Positions 1-6,472 of a stretch of DNA of 9,850 bases are shown here, piece after piece. Below the pieces are notes generated by a model. That model was not told where the DNA came from. It made no database searches and saw only the letters and a program-made list of their open reading frames with translations. A program made the translations under genes and the position numbers. The stretch covers positions 1-9,850 of the forward strand of contig JASEGY010000105.1 in assembly GCA_030019105.1 (NCBI GenBank). Reading direction: 5' to 3'. Within the stretch, counting starts at the first letter, position 1; the number at the start of each line of letters is the position of its first letter. The stretch comes from a bacterium. Lineage in GTDB: Bacteria; UBA9089; JASEGY01.

Positions 1-202
1 TCGCAATCGTAACATTCTCGCGGACAACGCAAATGTTGCGGGGTAATAGTATATCGTATTTCCGAGAATCCAATCTCCTTAGAGCTCCTTCCTCATCATG
101 GGCTATATCTACCTTGTAGCCATGTTCTGACAAGACTTTTTGGGAGAACCCTGACCACCATGGCTTATCATCTATAAGCAGTATCTTTGGATTTTTTTTC
201 AC
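1..202 (-). CDS. Response-regulator receiver domain protein, N-terminal part (runs off the window)
   Basis: The first 67 codons of a receiver-like protein start at a GTG and run off the left edge. The start is supported by AAGGAG 7 nt upstream, inside the end of the preceding kinase fragment; only 1 nt separates the two genes, so they are probably translationally coupled. Residues 6-14 (KILLIDDKP) are the classic beta1 strand with the acidic pair D11-D12. Residues 21-44 fit helix 1, strand 2 (HGYKVDIAHDEEGAL) and helix 2. Strand 3 is 'KYDILLPRNI' at 48-57. The phospho-acceptor Asp should fall at about 54-56, but P54-R55-N56 are found there. The protein is therefore either an atypical, non-phosphorylatable receiver or a damaged one. 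Any output domain lies outside the window. The fold is well supported; activity is doubtful. Confidence 0.75.
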   Translation of the reverse strand, partial: MKKNPKILLIDDKPWWSGFSQKVLSEHGYKVDIAHDEEGALRRLDSRKYDILLPRNICVVRENVTIA

Positions 203-203
203 T

Positions 204-566
204 TTATAGCTCCTTTGATTTTTTAGTAGGCAACCAGAGGACAAAGGTTGTTCCCTCTGGACCGGATGATTTTAACTCTATATTGCCCCCATATCTCTGA
301 AGGATTGTCTTTACTAACAGCAGACCGACACCGCTTCCTATTGCTCCAGAGACCTGTTTCTTGAAAAGTTGTGACCTAATCTCTTCTGGTATTCTACAGC
401 CGGTATCACTAATTACATCATGCTTCCAGATTGCTCCTACAATACCCAACCAGGCAAGAGCATTAGCCGCCGCCAGTTGCTCTTGAGTATCTTTTAATTC
501 CTGATATTGGCTTGCATTTGGAGTAAATCCTGTTGTATGTGTGTAAGACAATGTAGTTTCTCCCAC
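204..566 (-). CDS. Degenerate histidine kinase fragment (H-box joined directly to HATPase G1/G2 region)
   Basis: This 120-aa ORF carries two recognisable histidine-kinase pieces. Residues 21-51 resemble the dimerisation helix, with 'LAAANALAWLGIVGAIWKHD' containing the candidate phospho-His H49. Residues 52-113 resemble the C-terminal half of HATPase_c: 'SDTGCRIPEEI' (G1 box, D54 and G56), 'GSGVGLLLVKTI' (G2 box) and 'GGNIELKSSGPEGTTF' leading to the final strand and 'LP'. In a normal kinase roughly 70-80 residues, including the N-box, lie between H-box and G1 box. Here they are absent, so ATP-Mg binding should be lost. The GTG start has no convincing Shine-Dalgarno. The frame is open upstream to an amber codon that is itself the stop of the asparaginase gene. 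The downstream receiver gene follows after 1 nt. It is most likely a decaying kinase, possibly a pseudogene. Confidence 0.7.
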   Translation of the reverse strand: MGETTLSYTHTTGFTPNASQYQELKDTQEQLAAANALAWLGIVGAIWKHDVISDTGCRIPEEIRSQLFKKQVSGAIGSGVGLLLVKTILQRYGGNIELKSSGPEGTTFVLWLPTKKSKEL

Positions 567-587
567 CTGAAATAGAGTATCTCTCTG

Positions 588-2036
588 CTATTCCACACTT
601 GTATATACGGAAATAAAGGCGCCATCCCATCGGACAGCATGCTCATTCTTAGCCACAATCGTAATCTGAATTGGACGGCCGGGGGTTACAACCTGCCTGA
701 ATCGTTCTGTACAGCCAAGGATGAGATTTACCGGTTCTTCATTATATGTTCCCTTTAGCACTCCAAGGCATTGTGAGATGGAGGTATCGGTATTCTCATC
801 AGCGCTGGGATAATTCATAAATACCGCAAGTTCTATTTCCGCCTGCTTAACTTCTTTGGGTAATGCTGCCTCATCAATCCTGATATTGGTGCTGACAATC
901 CTCTCTTTGTCAAAACCGGCAGGCAATTGTTTGGCCGGGGCTTTGTATAGTTTGTCTGCTTTCCCATTTTCATAAACAAAATTAAATACATCAACGCTTT
1001 GTTCTCCACGAAGGTCTTTTTGCATCTGATCCTTTACTGTTTCAATATCATATCCCAGTCCAAGAAGAAACATCATTTTGACCAGTGCCGCCTCCGGAGT
1101 CATGTCCACTCCGCTTATGACCCCCAACTTTGATAGGGTAGCGCTGGCATCATAAAGCCCCATCTCCACCATTCCCTGATTGCACTGGGTAATATTAACA
1201 AGCGCTAAGTTTTTTTTGTTAACCGCTTTTTCAATTTCCTTCAAAAAATCTTCATTGGTCGGGGCATTGCCTGCCCCATAAGTTCTAAAAACTACCCCTT
1301 TCAACCCATCTATACTAAAAACACTGTTTAGTATTTCCGGACTTATACCTGGAAATATATCAAATAACATAACATTCTTTTCCAGGCTTTCATTAATAAA
1401 AAATCCTTTTGTGGACGGTTTTCGAATTACCTTTGTATTAATATCTATATGCTCCCCTGCTTTTCCTAATGATGGGTAATTAGGCGTGTCGAATCCCGAA
1501 TAGCCACTTGAGCTGACCTTTCTGGCCCGGTTGCCGCGTAATATCACATTATTGAAACAGATACAAACCTCCGGAATCAGCGGTAAGTTAAAACTCTTTG
1601 GCGCAGCAAGGGTTAAAGAGGTCACCAGGTTTTGAAGTGCGTCGCTTCTTGGTGTACCGATTGATAATTGGGAACCCGTAACAATGACAGGTTTATCGAG
1701 ATTTTCAAGTAAAAAGGATAAGGCTGTAGCAGTGTATGTCATCGTATCCGTGCCATGGAGAATAACAAAACCATCAAATTTCTCATAGTTATCTCTGATA
1801 ACCCTTGCAATATCAACCCAGTAGTCAGGGTGCATGTCCGAAGAGTCAATTAGATCCATTTCATGCAGTTCAGTATCCAGAGGAATCTCCTCTAAAACAG
1901 GAGCAAACTTCTTAAGTTTCTCCCAGTTAGCTGGAACTAAGGGGCTAAGTGAATTACCCTTTTCTTTCGGAAGCATCCCGATAGTTCCTCCCGTATAAAT
2001 CATTAAAACCTTACCCTTAGAATTATTAGTAGCCAT
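588..2036 (-). CDS. ansA: Type I (AnsA-like) L-asparaginase with an extra C-terminal domain
   Basis: A 482-aa cytoplasmic asparaginase (L-asparagine to aspartate plus ammonia) with no signal peptide. The ATG at 2036 is preferred over an upstream TTG because AAGGA lies 8 nt before it and the family motif follows at once. Catalytic signatures are complete: 'YTGGTIG' (nucleophile T15), 'DSSDMHP' (64-70), 'LHGTDTM' (T96-D97) and 'LRGNRARK' (K173). Further AnsA hallmarks are 'TGSQ', 'YGAGNAP', 'NITQCNQG' and 'MQKDLRGEQS' at 338-347, where ordinary type I enzymes (about 340 aa) end. About 130 further residues (350-482) are strand-rich and unrecognised. The gene lies 61 nt after a second, divergent asparaginase, so the two are tandem paralogs in one transcript. 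Asparaginase identity is very secure. Substrate preference (Asn or Gln) cannot be read from sequence. Confidence 0.94.
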   Translation of the reverse strand: MATNNSKGKVLMIYTGGTIGMLPKEKGNSLSPLVPANWEKLKKFAPVLEEIPLDTELHEMDLIDSSDMHPDYWVDIARVIRDNYEKFDGFVILHGTDTMTYTATALSFLLENLDKPVIVTGSQLSIGTPRSDALQNLVTSLTLAAPKSFNLPLIPEVCICFNNVILRGNRARKVSSSGYSGFDTPNYPSLGKAGEHIDINTKVIRKPSTKGFFINESLEKNVMLFDIFPGISPEILNSVFSIDGLKGVVFRTYGAGNAPTNEDFLKEIEKAVNKKNLALVNITQCNQGMVEMGLYDASATLSKLGVISGVDMTPEAALVKMMFLLGLGYDIETVKDQMQKDLRGEQSVDVFNFVYENGKADKLYKAPAKQLPAGFDKERIVSTNIRIDEAALPKEVKQAEIELAVFMNYPSADENTDTSISQCLGVLKGTYNEEPVNLILGCTERFRQVVTPGRPIQITIVAKNEHAVRWDGAFISVYTSVE

Positions 2037-2069
2037 TTTAAACTTCCTTAATTTAATATATTTTTGTAA

Positions 2070-2090
2070 GAACAACTCTAATGGTTGTCC
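2070..2090 (-). other. Small hairpin between the two asparaginase genes
   Basis: Within the 61-nt spacer, GAACAAC (2070-2076) pairs with GTTGTCC (2084-2090) across a 7-nt loop. On the transcribed (minus) strand the 7-bp stem includes one G-U pair. No T-tract follows, so it is not an intrinsic terminator. It could be an RNA-processing or stability element between cistrons, or chance. Confidence 0.25.
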
Positions 2091-2097
2091 ATTACTC

Positions 2098-3177
2098 TCA
2101 GTCTATTGGCTCTACAGGCCCCACCTCACCGATAATATTCTCTGTCATCCGTTTTCGAATCTGATTAATTTTATTAGAGGGAGAAACCTCTCCCTTTTTC
2201 ATTTCTTCCTTTACCAACGCCAGAACCCACCTAAACTTTGCGGTAGCGGCTGCATAGGTCATATTCCCAGTGGGAATGGCACCTGCATCCACAGCTGCCT
2301 TGCCAGGCGCATACGGTGAATCAAGGGTAGAACCGGCCGGGAATTGGCTGGTAATAATTGTTGGCTTCTTTTGTATTTCCACCATCTCTTTGATTATTGG
2401 AATGAAAGAATACCCTGCTTCATCCGGCACATTGCCCGCCCCAAATGATTGAAGGATTATCCCACGGCAATCACCTGATTCAATAGCCGGCTGGAGTAGC
2501 TTCGGCTCAAGACCAGGTATCAAGGCTACCTGCAAGATGCCCTTTTCAAAATAGGGCCGAAACTCAATCTCTCCGCGACCACCATTCCTCTTTTTCCTTG
2601 CGATTGGTTGCATATCAATCCTCTCAGTAATATAGGCCAAAGGAGGAAATGCCGGCGACTCAAAGGCATCGAATTTCCTTTCATCCTTCTTCTGAGCACG
2701 ACAGCCGCGAAAGACAAAATCACCAAAGCTAATAACCACTTCTGCCAGTGGTTCCAAGGCTACCCTGCAAGCGCGTACCAGATTGATTCGAGCATCCCCG
2801 TGCAATATCCTTGGGGTGGTTTGGGCGCCAGTAAATACAATCGGAAAATTCAGATTACGCCCAAAAGCAAATGCAAGGGCTGATGATGAAAAGTGCATTG
2901 TATCTGTGCCGTGAGCGATTACAAAACCTTTATACCCATTGTTCCTTCGTTCGTATACAGCCCTGGCCATCTTCTCCCAATCGCTCGGGTTCATATTGGT
3001 ACTGTCTTTATTGAGCAGTTCTACAAACTCAATCTCAACAAGTTCTTTAAGCTCAGGAGCAATCTTCAGAAAATCAGAGGGGTTTTCTGGTGGCCTCAAA
3101 CCATCAGGAGTCTCTATCATTCCGATGGTACCGCCTGTATATATTAAACAAATCCTTGGTTTTGGTTTCTTGGACAT
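2098..3177 (-). CDS. Type I asparaginase-family amidohydrolase
   Basis: A 359-aa cytoplasmic member of the asparaginase/glutaminase family. Visible signatures are 'IYTGGTIGM' (T14), 'DSTNM' (58-62), 'AHGTDTM' (T91-D92) and 'FRGCRAQKK' (K163), the full Thr/Thr-Asp-Lys set. Later landmarks are 'TGAQ' and 'QSFGAGNVPDEAG'. The region equivalent to the AnsA 'NLTQC' motif is changed to 'ITSQFPAGS', so it is clearly diverged from the neighbouring paralog. It starts 5 nt after the ATPase stop, and its AGGAG (12 nt before the ATG) lies inside the last ATPase codons. Translation is probably coupled, placing this enzyme in the ATPase operon. GatD, the archaeal tRNA-dependent amidotransferase subunit, belongs to the same superfamily. 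The length and missing N-terminal extension favour a free asparaginase. Exact substrate unknown. Confidence 0.9.
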   Translation of the reverse strand: MSKKPKPRICLIYTGGTIGMIETPDGLRPPENPSDFLKIAPELKELVEIEFVELLNKDSTNMNPSDWEKMARAVYERRNNGYKGFVIAHGTDTMHFSSSALAFAFGRNLNFPIVFTGAQTTPRILHGDARINLVRACRVALEPLAEVVISFGDFVFRGCRAQKKDERKFDAFESPAFPPLAYITERIDMQPIARKKRNGGRGEIEFRPYFEKGILQVALIPGLEPKLLQPAIESGDCRGIILQSFGAGNVPDEAGYSFIPIIKEMVEIQKKPTIITSQFPAGSTLDSPYAPGKAAVDAGAIPTGNMTYAAATAKFRWVLALVKEEMKKGEVSPSNKINQIRKRMTENIIGEVGPVEPID

Positions 3178-3182
3178 AATTA

Positions 3183-4775
3183 TTAAACTCTCCTAAAGTA
3201 GAAATCGCACTTTTTCTTCTCTTTCTGGTACTGTATGCAATCTTTGGGTTCGTGGGTTACTTTGACTTCAGTGCCTGTCAATTCTCTCAATACTCCTTGG
3301 ATATAACCAGTCATAAAGCTACAGAGATTGGAATCTGTAGAAGTTCTACCAGAGGCAAGGAAATTACTCTTCAGTATAATCTTGCCATTGGTAACAAGTC
3401 CCTCGCTGTCTATTTCAATTTCGTTTGAGAATCTACCAAAGCCAACATCTGAATCAAATGCGCACCATTTATTGAACTTTTCCTGGATCGTGAGGCCAGC
3501 CCCACCTCGCCAGACATCTGTGACTATCTCTTTTCCAAAATTCTGCCCACAAATTAAACCTGCATGAGAGAGGGAAATTTCAACTTCCTTTTTGGCTTCA
3601 TCCTCAGTTACCCCTCGACTAACCGTCTTTTTCACAATGTCAATACAAATATCACTAAACATACCAACGAAAGTCTCAACTCTGAGCGAGACATTTCGCT
3701 CTTTGTCTATCGGGTTGATCATCTTGCCTTCCTTTAGGTGTAGGGTAAAGACACGTTCCACTTCTTCAGGTGACTCTGCCAATCCCAATGTCTTCCTGAA
3801 AAATGAGAGGATATGATCAATTTGGATCAATCCCTTTGCTTCCTTAGGAATTATGTGAGCAAAAAGGTTTATGTATTCATGTGGGAGCAATACATTCTCC
3901 ATAGAACCTTGAGCTTCTATATACAGTTTTTCCTTGAGTTCCAGTTCCCGGTCAGAGTGGAGAACACAAATATCCTCCCTCTCCAATTTTTTGCCTGATC
4001 CTTCTATTCCCTCATTCAAATATTCGAGCACTTTCTCTTTCAATTTGGAACTCCTTTGTTCCTCCATATCTGCAGGAATTCGAGTCAGGGCAAAAACAGA
4101 ACGGATTGGGCTCTGCCAGGAAAGTCGGGGGGTATCTGCAAGAGAATGCCATACAAGGCGAACACCTTCCCAGTTTTCAGGGGTGTTGGCGAATAGATAT
4201 AGGGTAGTATCGGGCCATAATCGAGTACAAATCCCTGTCGCTTCTGTAATTCCGCTGTGGGCATCAACCAGCAGATAATCTGGTTTCGGCTCAAGCTGTT
4301 GGGCAATACTTTCTTTCATATTCAGAAAAAAGAAAATATTCTTCTCTGGATCGTAATGCCGAGATCTCGGGGCATGATCTGACTTCTTTGGCATAAAGCA
4401 GAACATCTGGTGGAATTGTGGACTTGCAAGCCTTTGCCAATAATTCAGTGACTGCACATTACCGGCCGGGATAAAATGGATAACCCCCTTCTTTTTCGAA
4501 CCCCCTGCTTTAATTTGACTGGTATATTTTGAGATAAACTCTGGCATCTCCTTATATCCAGATTCAATATACTCCCATATATAGTCCAGTGCGCCACATT
4601 CAACCCTTGCCTCCTCAAAAGACTCAACAAATTTGTGATGCAGGCCAGGGGCCTCGAAGTCAAAGTCCAGCACGCATACATTTTTCCCCAACCGAGACAG
4701 ACACATTGCCAGATTGGCAAGCGTCAATGTTCTACCTGTTCCTCCTTTATATGAATAGAAAGTTATGGTCTTCAT
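3183..4775 (-). CDS. MinD/ParA-type ATPase with KGGTGRT variant P-loop fused to a V4R-like C-terminal domain
   Basis: A 530-aa soluble protein. The start at 4775 is chosen over 4805 because AGGAGG lies 4 nt upstream and the first strand and P-loop follow immediately. N-terminal domain (about 1-260): deviant Walker A 'KGGTGRT' (10-16), where Arg15 stands where most deviant P-loops have Lys; Walker A' 'VCVLDFDFEAPGL' (33-45, with D37 and D39); Walker B-like 'YLLVDAHSGITE' (167-178). This is the layout of KGGVGR-type ATPases. A helical middle (about 260-390) leads to a C-terminal region (about 398-530) that reads like V4R: 'SHAGLICGQNFGKEI', an aromatic/glycine stretch 'VGFGRF', 'NLCSFMTGYIQGVLRELTG' and a final 'C-x9-C-x-F' (C513, C523). 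V4R domains bind small ligands. The likely role is an ATP-dependent switch with a ligand- or partner-sensing module. It follows the 263-aa gene by 11 nt. ATPase call secure; V4R by pattern only. Confidence 0.88.
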   Translation of the reverse strand: MKTITFYSYKGGTGRTLTLANLAMCLSRLGKNVCVLDFDFEAPGLHHKFVESFEEARVECGALDYIWEYIESGYKEMPEFISKYTSQIKAGGSKKKGVIHFIPAGNVQSLNYWQRLASPQFHQMFCFMPKKSDHAPRSRHYDPEKNIFFFLNMKESIAQQLEPKPDYLLVDAHSGITEATGICTRLWPDTTLYLFANTPENWEGVRLVWHSLADTPRLSWQSPIRSVFALTRIPADMEEQRSSKLKEKVLEYLNEGIEGSGKKLEREDICVLHSDRELELKEKLYIEAQGSMENVLLPHEYINLFAHIIPKEAKGLIQIDHILSFFRKTLGLAESPEEVERVFTLHLKEGKMINPIDKERNVSLRVETFVGMFSDICIDIVKKTVSRGVTEDEAKKEVEISLSHAGLICGQNFGKEIVTDVWRGGAGLTIQEKFNKWCAFDSDVGFGRFSNEIEIDSEGLVTNGKIILKSNFLASGRTSTDSNLCSFMTGYIQGVLRELTGTEVKVTHEPKDCIQYQKEKKKCDFYFRRV

Positions 4776-4779
4776 AGAG

Positions 4780-4785
4780 CCTCCT
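4780..4785 (-). promoter_or_regulatory. Shine-Dalgarno AGGAGG deciding the ATPase start
   Basis: AGGAGG lies 4 nt upstream of the ATG at 4775, in the 11-nt gap after the stop codon of the preceding gene. It supports the shorter ATPase start over the ATG at 4805, which would overlap that gene and has no comparable site. Confidence 0.75.
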
Positions 4786-4786
4786 C

Positions 4787-5578
4787 TTAGGCTGCTTTTT
4801 TCCATGCTACTCCTGGTGTCAAGACGAGCTCGCTATCTTGATCAGGTATCACATTATCATCTTTTATCGCTTTGCGCCACCATTTATTTTTCCATGGGAC
4901 TGGGGAGCGTGTTTTAAGCTCTTCTTCTATATTTCTAATCATATCCTGAGTTTCTTTCATAGTTATTCCTAAATCAGATTGTATAAAGATGGCATGAAGT
5001 GCCTTAATCCGTTTTGGATTAAAGTACTTATAGGTCAATGCCAGTCGAGCATATCCTTTGCCCAGAAGATTCTCTTTATAGGCACACGAAACGATCAATT
5101 CAGCAGTCTCTAACAAACGATCCATATCCTTCGGCTGAGGAGTCCATTTGTCGTCAAAGCGATTACAAAGTAATTTGGCCCAGTGATCCATTTGTTTAAC
5201 TAATACATTTTTCTTCTTGACCACAAACCATAACTCCTCGCTTTCTACCCAGGAAAAACAAATTGTTCCTATCTTGTCATAATAGAGAGCAGTGTTGACA
5301 TCTATTTCTTGCCATGCAGCCTCTCCATCCAAAATGAACCCATCAATAAATGGCCTTTTGACATAAAGGATTGCATCGCCTTCTTCTGCCTCAGTATCAG
5401 GCAGCCTTGTTATGCGTCCCTCGTGAACATAGGCGTCAAAAGCAGCTTGATTAATAGGCGACTCCCTTTTCTTCCCTATCATTTTCTTAAACATTCCGTC
5501 TTTATCCTGAACAATAGGAACTGGTATTCCACAATGTTCAGACGGTGTTCCATTAAATCCAACAATTATCTGTTTCAT
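4787..5578 (-). CDS. Unrecognised 263-aa protein, middle gene of the ATPase cassette
   Basis: I do not recognise the family. The protein is soluble, with no signal peptide or membrane segment. Residues 1-130 are strand-rich, beginning 'MKQIIVGFNGTPSEHCGIPV' and including 'GDAILYVKRPFIDGFILDG' and 'GTICFSWVESEELWFVVKKK'. Residues about 130-235 are helical, with 'METAELIVSCAYKE'-like segments (actual D-R-L-L-E-T-A-E-L-I) and an amphipathic helix 'KETQDMIRNIEEELKTR'. The tail is Trp/Lys rich ('VPWKNKWWRKAIKDD'). The ATG shares an ATGA overlap with the stop of the upstream gene and has AAGGAG 8 nt before it, so the two are co-translated. The ATPase starts 11 nt downstream. Strict linkage suggests that the products act together with the ATPase, perhaps as adaptor or effector; this is inference from arrangement only. 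Confidence 0.85.
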   Translation of the reverse strand: MKQIIVGFNGTPSEHCGIPVPIVQDKDGMFKKMIGKKRESPINQAAFDAYVHEGRITRLPDTEAEEGDAILYVKRPFIDGFILDGEAAWQEIDVNTALYYDKIGTICFSWVESEELWFVVKKKNVLVKQMDHWAKLLCNRFDDKWTPQPKDMDRLLETAELIVSCAYKENLLGKGYARLALTYKYFNPKRIKALHAIFIQSDLGITMKETQDMIRNIEEELKTRSPVPWKNKWWRKAIKDDNVIPDQDSELVLTPGVAWKKAA

Positions 5579-6369
5579 AGATCACACTCCTTGAGTACCC
5601 ATCTCTCCATAGCCTTGCAAAAATCTATATCATCTTCATTAAATTTAAGTCGCTTTGCTGTGGAAAAAATCTGTTCTAAAATACCAGAACTCCTCAACTC
5701 TTTCAATGGCTTAGAACAACTATGCTTGTCGAGGCTCCACGCAACCACAACCCCCCTCAGATCCACTTCCTTTTCAATCCCAACCTCCCATGTCCAGACT
5801 GTCCATTGAGGATGTTCCGTATCCTTTGACTGATAATCGTAAAGACCTTCAGGATGCGGACAAACTGGCTTTTCCTCTCTCCAATAATCCTGGAGTTCGT
5901 TGAAATAAGTAGCAAGAAACCAGGCAAAGTCTTGTCGTGGGTTGCGGATTTGCTCCAATGCCTCTTTAATATACACCTTTGCCCGATCCCGATTGCCCCG
6001 CGAGGCAAAGAATTTATACATAGCACCTGTATCAAAAGGAGTCCATGACTGTGGGCAATCATTAGTTGCCTCAACGCTTAAGGCAATGGCATAGTCACCA
6101 TAAGCAGGGCAGGCTCTTCCAAGATAGAAGTAAACATTGGATCCGAGTTCCAAAAACTCTTCTATCTCACAAGATTCCTTACTCGCAGAGCCTTCAACAG
6201 AAATCGGGATAATACCGTTAGATTCTATCAGCTTTTTGAGTGATATATGATTTCCATCTACACGAACAGAAGGGACTTTCTCCGCCACATAGGTTGCTTT
6301 GGCAATGTTTTTATTGAATCTTTCTCTCCAGCCAGGGCAGTTGAAATTATCTCTGTCTCTTAAGGGCAT
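5575..6369 (-). CDS. Unrecognised 264-aa protein, first gene of the ATPase cassette
   Basis: I do not recognise the family with confidence. The start at ATG 6369 is preferred over a TTG at 6432 because AGGAGG lies 6 nt before it. No signal peptide or membrane segment is visible. Landmarks: 'NVYFYLGRACPAYGDYAIAL' (78-97), which looks like two strands around a Cys-Pro and Gly-Asp turn; 'SWTPFDTGAMYKFF' (108-121); an aromatic-rich helical part 'DFAWFLATYFNELQDYW' (147-163); and 'QWTVWTWEVGIE' (188-199), a likely strand. The spaced invariant-looking motifs GD-Y, TPFDTG and WTWE give the feel of an enzyme or sensor domain, but no catalytic set can be named. It overlaps the next gene by ATGA. It is the first substantial gene after the damaged MITE region and may head the operon. 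Confidence 0.85.
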   Translation of the reverse strand: MPLRDRDNFNCPGWRERFNKNIAKATYVAEKVPSVRVDGNHISLKKLIESNGIIPISVEGSASKESCEIEEFLELGSNVYFYLGRACPAYGDYAIALSVEATNDCPQSWTPFDTGAMYKFFASRGNRDRAKVYIKEALEQIRNPRQDFAWFLATYFNELQDYWREEKPVCPHPEGLYDYQSKDTEHPQWTVWTWEVGIEKEVDLRGVVVAWSLDKHSCSKPLKELRSSGILEQIFSTAKRLKFNEDDIDFCKAMERWVLKECDL

Positions 6370-6375
6370 CTCACC

Positions 6376-6381
6376 CCTCCT
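6376..6381 (-). promoter_or_regulatory. Strong Shine-Dalgarno deciding the start of the 264-aa gene
   Basis: AGGAGG, within an extended AGAGGAGGGG purine run, sits 6 nt upstream of the ATG at 6369. It is the strongest ribosome-binding site in the core operon and supports starting the protein at MPLRDRDN. Confidence 0.8.
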
Positions 6382-6403
6382 CTGAAATTTGAAATGACCA
6401 GAA

Positions 6404-6472
6404 TTAGTACAATCTATTTTTTGTTGTATCAAGATATTCTCTCAATGTTCTCTCAATGAGCTTATCTGGCAT
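6404..6472 (-). CDS. Possible 22-aa peptide (MPDKLIERTLREYLDTTKNRLY)-like small ORF
   Basis: A short ORF begins with ATG at 6472 and ends with TAA at 6404. It starts with MPDKLIERTLREYL and is charged and helix-prone. It is preceded by GGGAGG with a 6-nt spacer, as good as the site of any real gene here. It lies 34 nt upstream of the 264-aa gene. It contains the 11-bp tandem duplication, which encodes the repeated 'IERTLRE' part. It could be a leader peptide whose translation affects the operon, or the N-terminal stub of a gene destroyed by the duplication. It is too short to judge by coding statistics. Confidence 0.35.
   Translation of the reverse strand: MPDKLIERTLREYLDTTKNRLY
6437..6458. 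repeat. 11-bp tandem duplication (TTCTCTCAATG x2)
   Basis: Two perfect head-to-tail copies of TTCTCTCAATG occupy 6437-6447 and 6448-6458. The unit is not a multiple of three, so gain or loss of a copy changes the reading frame of the small ORF that spans it. Confidence 0.8.

Noticed and set aside
2098..3177. Reading the first asparaginase as GatD because gatA is nearby
   Set aside because: GatD is an archaeal subunit working with GatE. Here GatA marks the bacterial GatCAB route, and the protein lacks the extra N-terminal domain of GatD.
2270..3196. Several plus-strand ORFs of 60-91 codons opposite the asparaginase gene
   Set aside because: They lie wholly inside a strongly recognised minus-strand gene, have low-complexity translations and match no family.
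5309..5809. 166-codon plus-strand ORF opposite the two unknown genes
   Set aside because: It overlaps two minus-strand genes that are linked by an ATGA overlap and good ribosome-binding sites. The translation is Ser/Leu-rich without domain signals.
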